Positions 26,978 to 36,039 of a stretch of DNA of 64,000 nt are shown piece by piece (within the stretch, counting starts at the first letter, position 1; each line of letters opens with the position of its first letter). The position numbers and the translations under genes were made by a program. Source of the stretch: Intestinimonas massiliensis (ex Afouda et al. 2020) (GTDB taxonomy: Bacteria > Bacillota > Clostridia > Oscillospirales > Oscillospiraceae); NCBI RefSeq assembly GCF_001244995.1, contig NZ_LN869529.1, positions 1,878,957 to 1,942,956 on the forward strand. The letters run 5' to 3'. The notes below the pieces were generated by a model. That model searched no databases. It worked only from the letters and a program-made list of their open reading frames with translations, and was not told where the DNA came from.

Positions 26978-27487
26978 ATGACGGTAGGTGAAAATATCAG
27001 GAAATTGCGAAAAGAAAGGGGGCTAACACAAAAACAGCTTGGGGAACTATGCGGTATAAATGAAGCAAATATTCGTAAATATGAAGCGGATAAGCAAAAC
27101 GCAAAAATTGAAACCATAGAAAAAATAGCAAAGGCTTTAGGGGTTCCCATTGTCAAAATCAAGGAAGATTTGACTTGGGCAGAACACCAGAATACAGAGG
27201 AATTTAGGCAGTTGGAGCAGTCCACATATTTATTTGAAGGTATTGTGGTGGCCCTTGAAGAAATCTATGGTGATGTGGAAGAAAAATCCGTCATAGGGGA
27301 AAATGGACTGGAACGCCCTTATTGGGTTGTTGGAAAAGCCCCCAATAGCTTCATTCTGTATGAAGATGATATAGAAGCCCTTGTAGAATCCACCAAGGCT
27401 TCTATTCCGGCTTTGGTGGAACGGTTGAAGGATACCCGGCCAGAAACTGAAATTATCCAAGAAATCACAGAAGAACTTAACAAGTAA
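26978..27487 (+). CDS. XRE family repressor of the satellite (Stl/CI-like)
   Basis: The 169-residue protein starts at ATG 26978 after GGAGGTGAT. Residues 1-60 form an XRE DNA-binding domain (MTVGENIRKLRKERGLTQKQ, LGELCGINEANIRKYEADKQNAKIE split across the motif). The rest is acidic and has no peptidase Ser/Lys signature (no LexA/CI-type cleavage domain visible). Derepression may therefore depend on another protein, as in islands induced by helper-phage proteins, rather than on RecA. That is inference. Confidence 0.8.
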   Translation: MTVGENIRKLRKERGLTQKQLGELCGINEANIRKYEADKQNAKIETIEKIAKALGVPIVKIKEDLTWAEHQNTEEFRQLEQSTYLFEGIVVALEEIYGDVEEKSVIGENGLERPYWVVGKAPNSFILYEDDIEALVESTKASIPALVERLKDTRPETEIIQEITEELNK

Positions 27488-27530
27488 AAAAATAACCGCC
27501 CTCCCTGCGCCAACAGGAAAGGCGGTTAAA
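27486..27530. terminator. Hairpin between repressor and integrase genes
   Basis: TAACCGCC and GGCGGTTA pair across a 20-base loop. The strong T-run (TTATTTTTTT) is on the minus strand, so it would best stop leftward transcription. On the plus strand it may weaken readthrough into int. Confidence 0.5.
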
Positions 27531-27635
27531 GATACCATACTGGGACAGGCCCAATAATAGCACCTCTGCAAAAGCTATTATAGCACCTGCCCTTGGTTCA
27601 ATGCAACCATTTTCACGAAAGGACAGGTGTTTACT

Positions 27636-28649
27636 ATGAGAGCGCCCAACGGCTTTGGAACTGTGGCCCGGTTATCCGGGAACCGGCGTAGGCCCTTCAT
27701 CATCAAGAAAGTAACCGGGTGGAATGACAAAGGCCATCCAATCTATGAGATCATCGGATATGCCGCCACACGGGAAGAAGGTTTGATGATCCTATCAGAA
27801 TACAACCGTGATCCATGGGATGTTGACCGGGCCAAGATCACACTTCAACAGCTATTCGACTTATGGAAAGAGAAAAAGGCCCCAAAGCTGGGAGCCAGTA
27901 ACCGGGCATCAATGACTTCTGCTTACAAATACTGCGCCCCGCTTGGAAGTAAGCCCTACAAACAAATTCGATCCTATCAAATGCAAGAAACCATTGATAC
28001 TTGTGGAAAATCCTATTCCACCCAAGCGGCAATCAAGAACCTTTGGGGCCATCTTGACCGGTTCGCTTTGGAAATGGATATAATCAACCGGTGCTTTTCT
28101 GATCTTCTCACTTCTGATCCAATTCCACCAACACAAAAGCAACCGTTCACAGATGATGAGGTCAACACAGTTTGGAAACACCAGAATGAACCGTGGGTTG
28201 ATTCCGTCCTTGTATTTCTATATTCCGGGTGGCGAATCAGTGAACTTCTATCCATGAAGAAATCTGATGTTGACCTTCAGGCCGGGACGATGAAGGGCGG
28301 AACCAAAACCAAGGCCGGTAAAGATAGGGTGGTTCCCATCCATTCCAAGATCAGGCCGTTGATTGAACGGCGCATGAATGAGCCGGGAAGTTATCTTTTC
28401 AGCTACAACGGGAAACAGTGTTCCCAAAGTCAATACCGCTTGTTCTGGGCTGACTTCATGAAGGCTTGGGGAATGGATCATACGCCCCACGAATGCCGCC
28501 ATACATTCAGAACCCGCCTTGACCGGGCCGGGGCAAACCAAAAATGCTGTGATCTTCTCATGGGTCATGTGTCCAAAGACACAGGAAACCGGGTCTATAA
28601 TCATAAGACTTTGGACGAACTGAAAGCCGCCGTGGAACTGGTGGAATAG
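27636..28649 (+). CDS. int: Tyrosine recombinase (integrase)
   Basis: This 337-residue integrase has an N-terminal arm/core-binding part and a C-terminal catalytic domain. The expected residues are Arg in SGWRISELL near 196, Lys in TKTKAGKDRVVP near 227, HECRHTFRTRL near 285, His in LMGHVSKDTG near 308, and the nucleophile Tyr in NRVYNHKT near 320. I start at ATG 27636, nine bases after GGACAGG, rather than at GTG 27627, which is too close to that site. It lies beside the right end, as usual. Confidence 0.9.
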   Translation: MRAPNGFGTVARLSGNRRRPFIIKKVTGWNDKGHPIYEIIGYAATREEGLMILSEYNRDPWDVDRAKITLQQLFDLWKEKKAPKLGASNRASMTSAYKYCAPLGSKPYKQIRSYQMQETIDTCGKSYSTQAAIKNLWGHLDRFALEMDIINRCFSDLLTSDPIPPTQKQPFTDDEVNTVWKHQNEPWVDSVLVFLYSGWRISELLSMKKSDVDLQAGTMKGGTKTKAGKDRVVPIHSKIRPLIERRMNEPGSYLFSYNGKQCSQSQYRLFWADFMKAWGMDHTPHECRHTFRTRLDRAGANQKCCDLLMGHVSKDTGNRVYNHKTLDELKAAVELVE

Positions 28650-28711
28650 GGGTTCAAAAGGTTGAACAAACCATGTTCAAAGAACCCTGAACAGTAGCGC
28701 ATTAGTAACAG

Positions 28712-28753
28712 GCAACCCCGGAAGCCCTGATATTATGGGCTTTTCCGGGGTTG
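28712..28753 (+). terminator. Hairpin after the integrase gene
   Basis: CAACCCCGGAA and TTCCGGGGTTG pair, with an inner GCCC/GGGC stem, followed by TTGTCTTTATT. It lies between int and the right end repeat, which favours the outer repeat as the element's end. Confidence 0.6.
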
Positions 28754-28756
28754 TTG

Positions 28757-28770
28757 TCTTTATTGTACCA
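28757..28770 (+). repeat. Candidate attR (14-bp direct repeat) with orphan promoter
   Basis: TCTTTATTGTACCA is identical to 19657-19670. On the minus strand the right flank plus this repeat reads as an extended -10 promoter (CGGCTGTGGTACAAT) that points into the element's end. This is what would remain if the element had inserted into the flavodoxin promoter. Confidence 0.55.
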
Positions 28771-28823
28771 CAGCCGCCCTCCGACGGTTCTTATTTTTCC
28801 CTTAAAAATGCGTAAACGCAAGG

Positions 28824-28850
28824 AAAGGGCCGGTCTGAGACCGGCCCTTT
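28824..28850 (-). terminator. Hairpin at the end of the eut operon
   Basis: A perfect 12-bp stem (AAAGGGCCGGTC with its complement) with a 3-base loop lies 7 bases after the eutQ stop. The T-run after it is weak on the minus strand. Confidence 0.65.
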
Positions 28851-28856
28851 GCACTT

Positions 28857-29285
28857 TTAATTTTGCCAGTTGGCCGGGTAGACGAAATAGAGGAACCTGG
28901 CCTTGTCCCGCACCGAAAACTGGATGGAGGTGTCCTTGGGGATATACAGCACCTCGCCCGGCCCGGCGGAGACGGTCTGTCCGTCCACCAGGATGTCCAG
29001 CCGCCCCTCGATGACGTAGTCCATCTCGTCGTAGGTCAGGGTCCAGGGGAAAGTGGTCCGCTCCATGACCATCAGCCCGCAGCCCAGCCGGGGGGCCTCC
29101 TCCAGGGTGAACAGGTCCCGGGTCCACACCCGGTCGGCCGGGTTCCCGGTGTCCATGCGGTGCTCCGCGGCCACATCCAGCCGGGGCACCTCCACTTTCT
29201 TCACCCGCGGCCCGTTTCCGCCCAGCTTTTCCAGCAGCACCCGCCGCACCAGCTCCTCGATGGCAGCTCGGTCCCGTTCAGCCAT
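28857..29285 (-). CDS. eutQ: Ethanolamine utilization protein EutQ (cupin)
   Basis: This 142-residue EutQ lacks the long N-terminal part seen in enterobacteria. It has an N-terminal amphipathic helix (AAIEELVRRVLLEKL) that resembles microcompartment targeting helices, then a cupin fold (MDYVIEGRLDILVDGQ near 88-103, PGEVLYIPKDTSIQFSV near 108-124). EutQ proteins are linked to acetate kinase activity or shell assembly; the role here is not resolved. It overlaps the end of eutH by 8 bases and has AAAGGAGG upstream of its ATG. Confidence 0.85.
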   Translation of the reverse strand: MAERDRAAIEELVRRVLLEKLGGNGPRVKKVEVPRLDVAAEHRMDTGNPADRVWTRDLFTLEEAPRLGCGLMVMERTTFPWTLTYDEMDYVIEGRLDILVDGQTVSAGPGEVLYIPKDTSIQFSVRDKARFLYFVYPANWQN

Positions 29286-30363
29286 GGTCTGCCTCCTTTC
29301 GGGTCAGCAGCATAGCCGCAGCTACGGCGGTGACGCCGCCCACCAGCTTGCCCACGATCATGGGAAAGATCATGGCGGCGTCGAATCCGGCGGTAAAGCC
29401 CAGATGGTCCCCGAATACGAAGGCGGCGGAGACGGCGAAGGCCACGTTGATGATCTTGCCCCGCCGGTCCATGTCGCCCATCATCTGGAACATGGGGATG
29501 TTGTTGGCCAGAGTGGCCACCAGCCCGGCGGCGGCGATGTCGTTCATGCCCAGCAGATGGCCCAGCCTCATCAGGGGCTTCCGGAACACCTTGGTGATGA
29601 CGAAGACCAGCGGGAAGGCGCCCGCCAGCACGATGGCGATGCCGCCCACGGTGGCATAGCCCTCCTCGATGGGGTTCATGCCGGGGATGAGGGTGATGCC
29701 GGTGAGGGCCTCTACGATGGCGGCGGCCAGGCCCACGGTGATGACGATGATGACGAACCTGCCAAAGACCTGGAAGCCCTTCACCATTCCGTTGGGAATA
29801 AAGGCCAGGCCCAACGCGATGAGGACGGCGATGAGGACGATGGGGATCAGGTTTTTCAACACCATCATCAGGGGGAAGCCCGCCGCGAGGCCGCCCACCA
29901 GGCCGCCGATGGGGATGGTGATGACCCCGGCCAGCACGCCCCTTGCCAAGAACTCTTGGTCCTCCGGCCGGATGATGCCCAGGGCCACGGGGATGGTGAA
30001 TACCACCGTGGGCCCCAGCATGGAGCCCACGATCAGGCCGCCGAACTGGCCCGCCTCGGGGGTGAGGGCAAGCTCCTTGGCCAGGGGCGCGCCCCCCATG
30101 TCGTTGGCCAGGATGGTCCCGGCGAACATGGCCGGGTCGGCCCCCAGGAAGGAGTAGAGGGGCACCACCACCGGCCGCAGGAGCCCGGCCAGCACCGGCG
30201 CCAGACAGATGATGCCGATCATGGACAGGGCCAGCGACCCCATGGCGATGATGCCCTCTTCAAATTTTTCCCCCAGGCCGAAGCGGTTGCCGATGATCCG
30301 GTCCACCGCTCCCAGGGCCATGAAGAGGACCATGATATAGACGATAATTTCATTGACGGACAA
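29278..30363 (-). CDS. eutH: Ethanolamine permease EutH
   Basis: This 361-residue membrane protein has about ten helices and the family start SVNEIIVYIMVLFMALGAVD followed by RIIGNRFGLGEKFEEG. It also has LANDMGGAPLAKELALTPE near 87-105, typical of EutH. It would bring ethanolamine across the inner membrane. The start is a TTG at 30363, chosen because it gives the family N-terminus (M-S-x-N-E-I) and has GGGGG upstream. A GC hairpin (GGGCGGGCCCAACCCGCCC) sits in the 65-base gap before it. Confidence 0.9.
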   Translation of the reverse strand: MSVNEIIVYIMVLFMALGAVDRIIGNRFGLGEKFEEGIIAMGSLALSMIGIICLAPVLAGLLRPVVVPLYSFLGADPAMFAGTILANDMGGAPLAKELALTPEAGQFGGLIVGSMLGPTVVFTIPVALGIIRPEDQEFLARGVLAGVITIPIGGLVGGLAAGFPLMMVLKNLIPIVLIAVLIALGLAFIPNGMVKGFQVFGRFVIIVITVGLAAAIVEALTGITLIPGMNPIEEGYATVGGIAIVLAGAFPLVFVITKVFRKPLMRLGHLLGMNDIAAAGLVATLANNIPMFQMMGDMDRRGKIINVAFAVSAAFVFGDHLGFTAGFDAAMIFPMIVGKLVGGVTAVAAAMLLTRKEADHG

Positions 30364-30428
30364 AGGATTGCCCCCTTTGGATTTGGTTTTTGGGCGGGCC
30401 CAACCCGCCCGGCGCCGGCGGGCGGCCG

Positions 30429-30677
30429 CTACCGCTCCACGTGGTCCACGATCCCCACGATGGCGGCGTCCACGGGCACATGGGCTCCGGCGGCCACCCG
30501 GGCCCCGCCGCCGGATACCACCAGCACCTGGTCGCCGGGCCCGGCCCCGGCCTGATCGGCGCACACCAGGGGCGGACCCTGGTGCCCCTCCGGAGCCACC
30601 AGCAGGAAAGCCTGCCCGGTGAGGCTCTGGAGCTTTTTGGTGCACCACACATTACCAATGACGGTCCCTAATAACAC
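30429..30677 (-). CDS. eutN: Microcompartment vertex protein EutN (pentameric BMC shell protein)
   Basis: This 82-residue protein has the EutN/CcmL start LLGTVIGNVWCTKKLQSLTG. It also has LVCADQAGAGPGDQVLVVSGGGARVAA near 33-60 and ends DAAIVGIVDHVER. These proteins form pentamers that close the shell's corners. It starts at GTG 30677, inside the end of the preceding 90-residue gene and in another frame, with GGGAGATGG upstream. Confidence 0.85.
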   Translation of the reverse strand: MLLGTVIGNVWCTKKLQSLTGQAFLLVAPEGHQGPPLVCADQAGAGPGDQVLVVSGGGARVAAGAHVPVDAAIVGIVDHVER

Positions 30678-30924
30678 AGACGCCCATCTCCCGCAGCTCC
30701 CGTTCCAGAGCCACAAATTTCTGAAAGACCCCCATGGGGGCCGTCTTCTTGTACTGCTTGTACTCCAGTCCGGACTCCAGGACCCGGACCTTCCGGCCGG
30801 AGAGAAGGGCCTCCAGCACCTGTTTTTCCTCCCGCTCCAGGGCCAGGCCCAGGGCGAGTATGCCCATCTGCTCCACGGGCAGCCGGGTGATGACCAGCTC
30901 ACTGCCCCGCTCCTCCACCGTCAT
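30652..30924 (-). CDS. Small eut-operon protein of unknown function
   Basis: This 90-residue protein starts with an ATGA overlap with pduL and ends inside eutN. It is predicted alpha/beta (LVITRLPVEQMGILALGLAL, then EKQVLEALLSGRKVRVLESG, then YKQYKKTAPMGVFQKF). Firmicutes eut operons often carry an uncharacterised protein at this place (TIGR02536 annotates one such family, though longer). This may be a short relative, but I cannot confirm it. The tight overlaps on both sides show it is a true operon member. Confidence 0.7.
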   Translation of the reverse strand: MTVEERGSELVITRLPVEQMGILALGLALEREEKQVLEALLSGRKVRVLESGLEYKQYKKTAPMGVFQKFVALERELREMGVCVIRDRHW

Positions 30925-31544
30925 TTCACGATCATCCCCCGGTCGCCCTTTCGGAACCCGCAGGCGTTGGCCTCGTCATAGTCCAGGTGGACCACGGTGG
31001 TAAACTTGTCGCTGACCCGGACCTCGGTGTCCCCGAAGACCAGCGGCCGGGCGGTGAAGGTGCGGAAGCTGACGTTCTGCTTGTCGGCCACGCCGAACAG
31101 GGCGGCGTCCGCCGGGGTCATGTGGATGTGACGCTTGGCCACGATGAGCCCCCGCTGGAGCCGCAGCTCCCGGTCCCCGCGGCGCACGGTGATGCCGGGG
31201 GTGTCCCGGATGTCGCCGGAGATGCGCACCGGGGGCGCCACCCCCAGGGCCACCGCGTCGGTGAGGGACAGCTCCACCTGGCTCTCGCCCCGCTCGGGGC
31301 CCAGGATGACCACGTTCTGGAAGCTCCCCTTGGGGCCCGTCAGGGTCACCCGCTCGGCGCAGGCGAACTGTCCGGGCTGGCTCAGGTCCTTGACCCGGTT
31401 GAGCCGGTAGCCCACGCCGAACAGCGCGTCCACATCCGCCCGGGACAGATGGACATGACGGCCCGAGGCCTCGATTTCGATGGTGACCCGGCGGACGATC
31501 TCCTCCGCCAGCCGCTCCATGCCCACGGTATTGACGCTGTGCAT
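30921..31544 (-). CDS. pduL: Phosphate acyltransferase PduL
   Basis: This 207-residue protein has the duplicated PduL fold with the zinc-site motifs SGRHVHLSRADVD near 28-40 and AKRHIHMTPADAA near 136-148. The N-terminal helix (MERLAEEIVRRVTIEI) looks like a targeting peptide. It converts acetyl-CoA to acetyl phosphate and recycles CoA in the compartment, replacing EutD. It follows eutT by 4 bases. Confidence 0.9.
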   Translation of the reverse strand: MHSVNTVGMERLAEEIVRRVTIEIEASGRHVHLSRADVDALFGVGYRLNRVKDLSQPGQFACAERVTLTGPKGSFQNVVILGPERGESQVELSLTDAVALGVAPPVRISGDIRDTPGITVRRGDRELRLQRGLIVAKRHIHMTPADAALFGVADKQNVSFRTFTARPLVFGDTEVRVSDKFTTVVHLDYDEANACGFRKGDRGMIVK

Positions 31545-31548
31545 CTGT

Positions 31549-32298
31549 TCACCCGCTCTCTCTGGGATACTTTCCCGCCTTTAATTTGATCATCATGATC
31601 CACATCAGGGAGGACAGCCGGTTGAGCCCCAGCAGGATATCCTCCCGGGTCACCGCCCCGTTCTCGTCCCGGAAGGCCTTATAGGCCGCCAGCTCGGTCT
31701 GCCGCACCACGGTGCGCAGCTTGTTCACCGCCAGGATGGCGGCTCCGTCGGTCCAGTGCACCAGGAAGTGGGGCTGGCCGAAGTATTTTTCCGGGTAGTG
31801 GGACTGCTCCCGCAGCTCCTCCGGCCCCAGGGAGCACACTCGCACCTCCCCCACCGGCTCGGAGAGCACATCGAAGCGGATGAAGCGCCGGACGAAGCCC
31901 AGCACCTCCTCCAGCTCTCCGCACAGGGTCCGGTATCCCTCCTGGGCGGCGGCCTGCTGGGCCAGAGTGATCTCGGCCTCCAGCAGGTCGATGTACCCCC
32001 GGAACGCGATGCGGGGGTGGTCCTTGAAGACCAGCACGTTGCCCCGGAGGTGGGTCATATGCTCCGGCTTGTGGTCCAGGGCGGCTCCGAACAGGGTCTG
32101 ATACCGGGCCCGATCCCCCGCGGGAGCAGAGGTCTCGCCCTCCGCCGCCCGCCCCTGGGGATAGACCACCTCCACCCGGTGCTCCCGGAGCCAGCTCCGG
32201 GCGGAGGGGGTCAGCACGTCGTCCCGGGAGACCACCACGGGGCCCCGGGTCCCGCCGTTGGACATCTGCCGGACGACCTCTTCCGTCAGCAGGGCCAT
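31549..32298 (-). CDS. eutT: EutT-family cob(I)alamin adenosyltransferase
   Basis: This 249-residue protein shows LTEEVVRQMSNGG at the start, then HMTHLRGNVLVFKDHPRIAFRG near 82-103 and IDLLEAEITLAQ, the cobalamin adenosyltransferase helix pattern of EutT. It makes the adenosylcobalamin needed by EutBC. I do not see the HX11CCXXC metal motif of enterobacterial EutT, so it may be of the metal-independent type. It follows eutM by 3 bases. Confidence 0.8.
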   Translation of the reverse strand: MALLTEEVVRQMSNGGTRGPVVVSRDDVLTPSARSWLREHRVEVVYPQGRAAEGETSAPAGDRARYQTLFGAALDHKPEHMTHLRGNVLVFKDHPRIAFRGYIDLLEAEITLAQQAAAQEGYRTLCGELEEVLGFVRRFIRFDVLSEPVGEVRVCSLGPEELREQSHYPEKYFGQPHFLVHWTDGAAILAVNKLRTVVRQTELAAYKAFRDENGAVTREDILLGLNRLSSLMWIMMIKLKAGKYPRESG

Positions 32299-32301
32299 GG
32301 C

Positions 32302-32972
<671 letters not shown>

Positions 32973-32976
<4 letters not shown>

Positions 32977-34445
32977 ACGTTCAGCCTCCTCATGATCTGC
33001 CGGACCAGCTCATCCAGGGTGCCCGCATCCACCTGCCAGCCGCCCGGAGCGGTGTTCTCCCAGGGGGAAGAGGCGTTCCCGGCCCGGATGTCCTCCAGCT
33101 CCCGGACGCCCCAGGCCACCCGCTTGATGTTGATGAGGTCCAGGGGACCAATGTTGTTGGAGCTGGAGGAGCCGCCCACCGCGCCGCAGCCCAGGGTGAG
33201 GGCGGGGAACAGACAGGTGCTGGCCCCGATGCCGCCCAGGGCGGCGGGGGTGTTCACCAGCACCCGGCTGGCGGGGACGGCGGCGGCGAAGCGCTTGACC
33301 ACGCTCTCGTCCTGGGCGTGGATGGAGAAGGTATGCCCCGCCCCCTCCCACTCCAGGATCTCCACGCAGCGGCGGAGGACGGATTCCTCGTCGGGCTCCA
33401 CGTAGTAGGCCAGGATGAGGCCCAGCTTCTCGTTGGAGTAGGGGTAGCCCCGGCCCACGCCGGTCTCCCGGGCCACCAGGACCCGGGCGGAGGCGGGCAC
33501 ATGGGTGAGCCCGGCCAGCTTGGCCACGGTCTCCACGCTTTTGCCCACGATGGCGGGGTTCATGGTGCCGTTGGAGCGCAGGATGAACTGGGACAGGCGG
33601 GCGTGCTCCTCGTCGCTGAGGAGATAGGCCCCCTGGGTTTTCAGCTCGGCGGTGACGGCGCTCTCCATCTCCCGGGCCACGATGACGGACTGCTCGCTGG
33701 CGCAGATGGTGCCGTTGTCGAAGGTCTTGGAGTCCAGGATGCGCTTGACCGCCAAGCGCACGTCGGCGGTGCGGTGGATATAGGCCGGGCCGTTGCCAGC
33801 GCCCACGCCGATGGCTGGGGTTCCGGAGGAATAGGCCGCCTTGACCATGGCCCCGCCGCCGGTGGCCAGGATGAGCCGGGTGTTGTCGTGGCGCATCAGC
33901 TCGTTGGTGGCCTCCAGGGTGGGGGTGGAGATGCACCCCACGGCCCCGGCGGGGGCTCCGGCGGCCTCCGCCGCCCTGCGCACCACGTTCACCGTCTCCA
34001 GAATGCAGTTCACAGCGCTGGGATGGGGGGAAAAGACGATGGGGTTGCCCGCTTTCATGCAGATCATGGTCTTGTAGATGACGGTGGAGGTGGGGTTGGT
34101 GGAGGGCACCAGCCCGGCCACCACGCCCGTGGGCACGCCGATGTCGATGGTCTTTTTCACATGGTCCCGGGCCAGGATGCCGTGGGTCTTCTCGTCCTTG
34201 ATGGCGTCATAGAGGGTGAGGGCGGCAAAGCGGTTTTTGAGCTCCTTGTCCGCCTTGATGCCGAAGCCGGTCTCCTCCACCGCCATGTCGGCCAGCCTTC
34301 GGGCCTGTTCGGCGGCGGCGGCGGAGACGGCCGCTGTTATTTTGTCTAATTGCTCCTGTGTCATACCTGCCAGGATGCGCTGGGCCTCCCGGGCTTGCTT
34401 CAGCAGGTCCCGGACCTCCTGGATGGAGCGCAGATCCTTGTCCAA
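32973..34445 (-). CDS. eutE: CoA-acylating acetaldehyde dehydrogenase EutE
   Basis: This 490-residue enzyme oxidises acetaldehyde to acetyl-CoA with NAD. It has [19 protein letters not shown] near 108-126, the cofactor region [18 protein letters not shown] near 193-210, and the catalytic Cys in [13 protein letters not shown] near 243-255. I prefer TTG 34445 because AAAGGAG lies 9 bases upstream and it gives the family start [14 protein letters not shown]. An ATG at 34466 that overlaps the eutL stop has no such site. Confidence 0.92.
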
Positions 34446-34462
34446 ATGCTCCGTCTCCTTTC

Positions 34463-35116
34463 TCATACTTCGCGGGGCCGGGCCGCCACCGCTTTGACCG
34501 CCTCGGCAAACGCCTCGCAGGCGGCCTTGCAGGCGCTTTGGGTCCCGGTGAGGAGCCCGCCGCCGAAGTTGGTCTCGCTGGGTGGCTCGAAGAGGGCCAC
34601 AAGCTCCACGTCGGCGGCCTTCATGGCCTCGTCCAGGCCCACCACCGCCTCCAGGGGCGGGGCGATGAGGTAGGCCAGGGCCTCCCCCTCCCGCACACCG
34701 GAGGTCTTGGACAGGTAGGTGCCCGTGCGGGACACGGTGTGGGCGAAGTAGACGATGGAATCGTCCTCGTTGGCGGAGCGGAAGCCCACGCCGCTGTCCA
34801 TGAATTCCACCGCCGCCCGCAGGCCGGAGCTGACCTCCGCCGGGTTGGGTCCGGCCAGGATGCCGATGACCTCGCCGGCCAGCTTGGTGTTGGCGTTGGC
34901 CGCCCCGGCGTAGAGGCTCCGGCCGTAGACCACCTCCACGGCGGCGGCCTTGGTGGCCTCGTCCAGGGCGCAGTAGGTGACGTCGTCGCTGTCGGCGGTG
35001 AGGATGCCGATGGAGCGGTAGCGCTCCGGCAGCTCCAGCTTCCTGGCCAGGGTCTCGGACACGTTAGCGATGGTGTGGGTGGCCAGCACATTGCATTTCA
35101 AGAGATCTCCCGTCAT
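34463..35116 (-). CDS. eutL: Microcompartment trimeric shell protein EutL
   Basis: This 217-residue tandem BMC-domain protein has family stretches VLATHTIANVSETLARKL near 10-27, LTADSDDVTYCALDEATKAA near 38-57, GILAGPNPAEVSSGL near 84-98 and FGGGLLTGTQSACKAACEAF near 180-199. EutL trimers form gated pores in the shell. Its ATG overlaps the eutC stop (ATGA), with GGGGGAGGGG upstream. Confidence 0.92.
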   Translation of the reverse strand: MTGDLLKCNVLATHTIANVSETLARKLELPERYRSIGILTADSDDVTYCALDEATKAAAVEVVYGRSLYAGAANANTKLAGEVIGILAGPNPAEVSSGLRAAVEFMDSGVGFRSANEDDSIVYFAHTVSRTGTYLSKTSGVREGEALAYLIAPPLEAVVGLDEAMKAADVELVALFEPPSETNFGGGLLTGTQSACKAACEAFAEAVKAVAARPREV

Positions 35117-36024
35117 GCGCCCCTCCCCCTTTCCATCTGCGCCAGCGCCACGCCGGAGGCTTTTTTCTCCAGCATGGTGTGGATGAGTTCGGCGATGTGG
35201 GCCCCGGCCTCCACGGCGGTGGTGCCCTGCCGGTGGATGTTGGAGATGACCGTCCGCTGGGACTCGGGCACTCCGATGCGCGCGGCGTAGGTGAGATAGG
35301 CGGACATGCTCTCGGCGGTGACCAGGCCCGGCCGCTCGCCCACCAGCATGCAGACCACCTGGGCGCCGGTGAGCTCCCCGATGTGGTCGGAGGCTCCCAC
35401 CCGGCAGTATTTGACGAAGAGGGCGGGTCCGGGGTCGATGCCGAAGGTCTTCAGGCCCGCCCGGATGGCCTCCAGGCAGTCGGCGGCGTTGGCCTCGATG
35501 GCGGCGGAGGACAGCCCGTCCCCCACCACCAGAGCCACCTTGGGGTTCTGGCCCAGGGTCTTTTGGATGACGTCCTGGTTGGCCTCGTCGAACCGGCGGC
35601 CCTTGTCGGGCCGGGTCAGGTATTCGTCCTTGTCCTTGCACAGGGTCTGGACGAAGACGTAGCGGTTGCGCTGGACGAAGTCCTCGTCCACCAGGGAGAA
35701 CACCGAGTCCTGGGCGGCGGCGTGGTCGGCCCGCATGCGCAGCATGGTCTCGGTTTTGTACCGGGCTCCGGCCCGGCCGAAGCCCAGCCGGGCGGGGGTC
35801 TTGGCCTTTAGGTCCAGGAAGGCGGGGCCGTTCTGGGGGTGCTCCACCAGATAGAGCTTCCGCAGGTCCACCTCGGTGATGTCGGGGAGGCTCTCCCCGG
35901 TCCCGGCGGCCGGAGCGTCCTCCAGGGGCTTGTAATCGGCGGCCTTGACCTGGGGCGTGGGGGCCTGACCCATCAGGTCGGCCACCATGCGCTCCACCAG
36001 GGCCCGCAGTTCTGTTTCATTCAA
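35113..36024 (-). CDS. eutC: Ethanolamine ammonia-lyase small subunit EutC
   Basis: This 303-residue protein pairs with EutB to form the B12-dependent lyase. The N-terminal amphipathic helix (ETELRALVERMVADLMGQ) and linker fit the known EutC targeting extension. The body shows ARLGFGRAGARYKTETMLRM near 78-97 and VALVVGDGLSSAAIEANAAD near 158-177. It starts at TTG 36024 with AAAGGAGG 9 bases upstream. The gap to eutB is 15 bases. Confidence 0.93.
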   Translation of the reverse strand: MNETELRALVERMVADLMGQAPTPQVKAADYKPLEDAPAAGTGESLPDITEVDLRKLYLVEHPQNGPAFLDLKAKTPARLGFGRAGARYKTETMLRMRADHAAAQDSVFSLVDEDFVQRNRYVFVQTLCKDKDEYLTRPDKGRRFDEANQDVIQKTLGQNPKVALVVGDGLSSAAIEANAADCLEAIRAGLKTFGIDPGPALFVKYCRVGASDHIGELTGAQVVCMLVGERPGLVTAESMSAYLTYAARIGVPESQRTVISNIHRQGTTAVEAGAHIAELIHTMLEKKASGVALAQMERGRGA

Positions 36025-36039
36025 CGTGTGAAACCTCCT

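Larger units (their letters stand above)
19657..28770. mobile_element. Phage satellite, PICI-like, 9.1 kb, with capsid and scaffold genes
   Basis: The block is visibly lower in GC than both flanks and is bounded by a 14-bp direct repeat. Its layout is that of Gram-positive phage-inducible chromosomal islands. Integrase and repressor point right. A Cro-like gene, primase-helicase, AT-rich origin-like segment, small genes, scaffold, major capsid, a late-regulator-like protein and a gp10-type protein point left. It lacks terminase large subunit, portal, protease, tail and lysis genes. The genes are tightly packed with overlaps and without stop codons or frameshifts, which argues against a decayed prophage. 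Confidence 0.75.
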
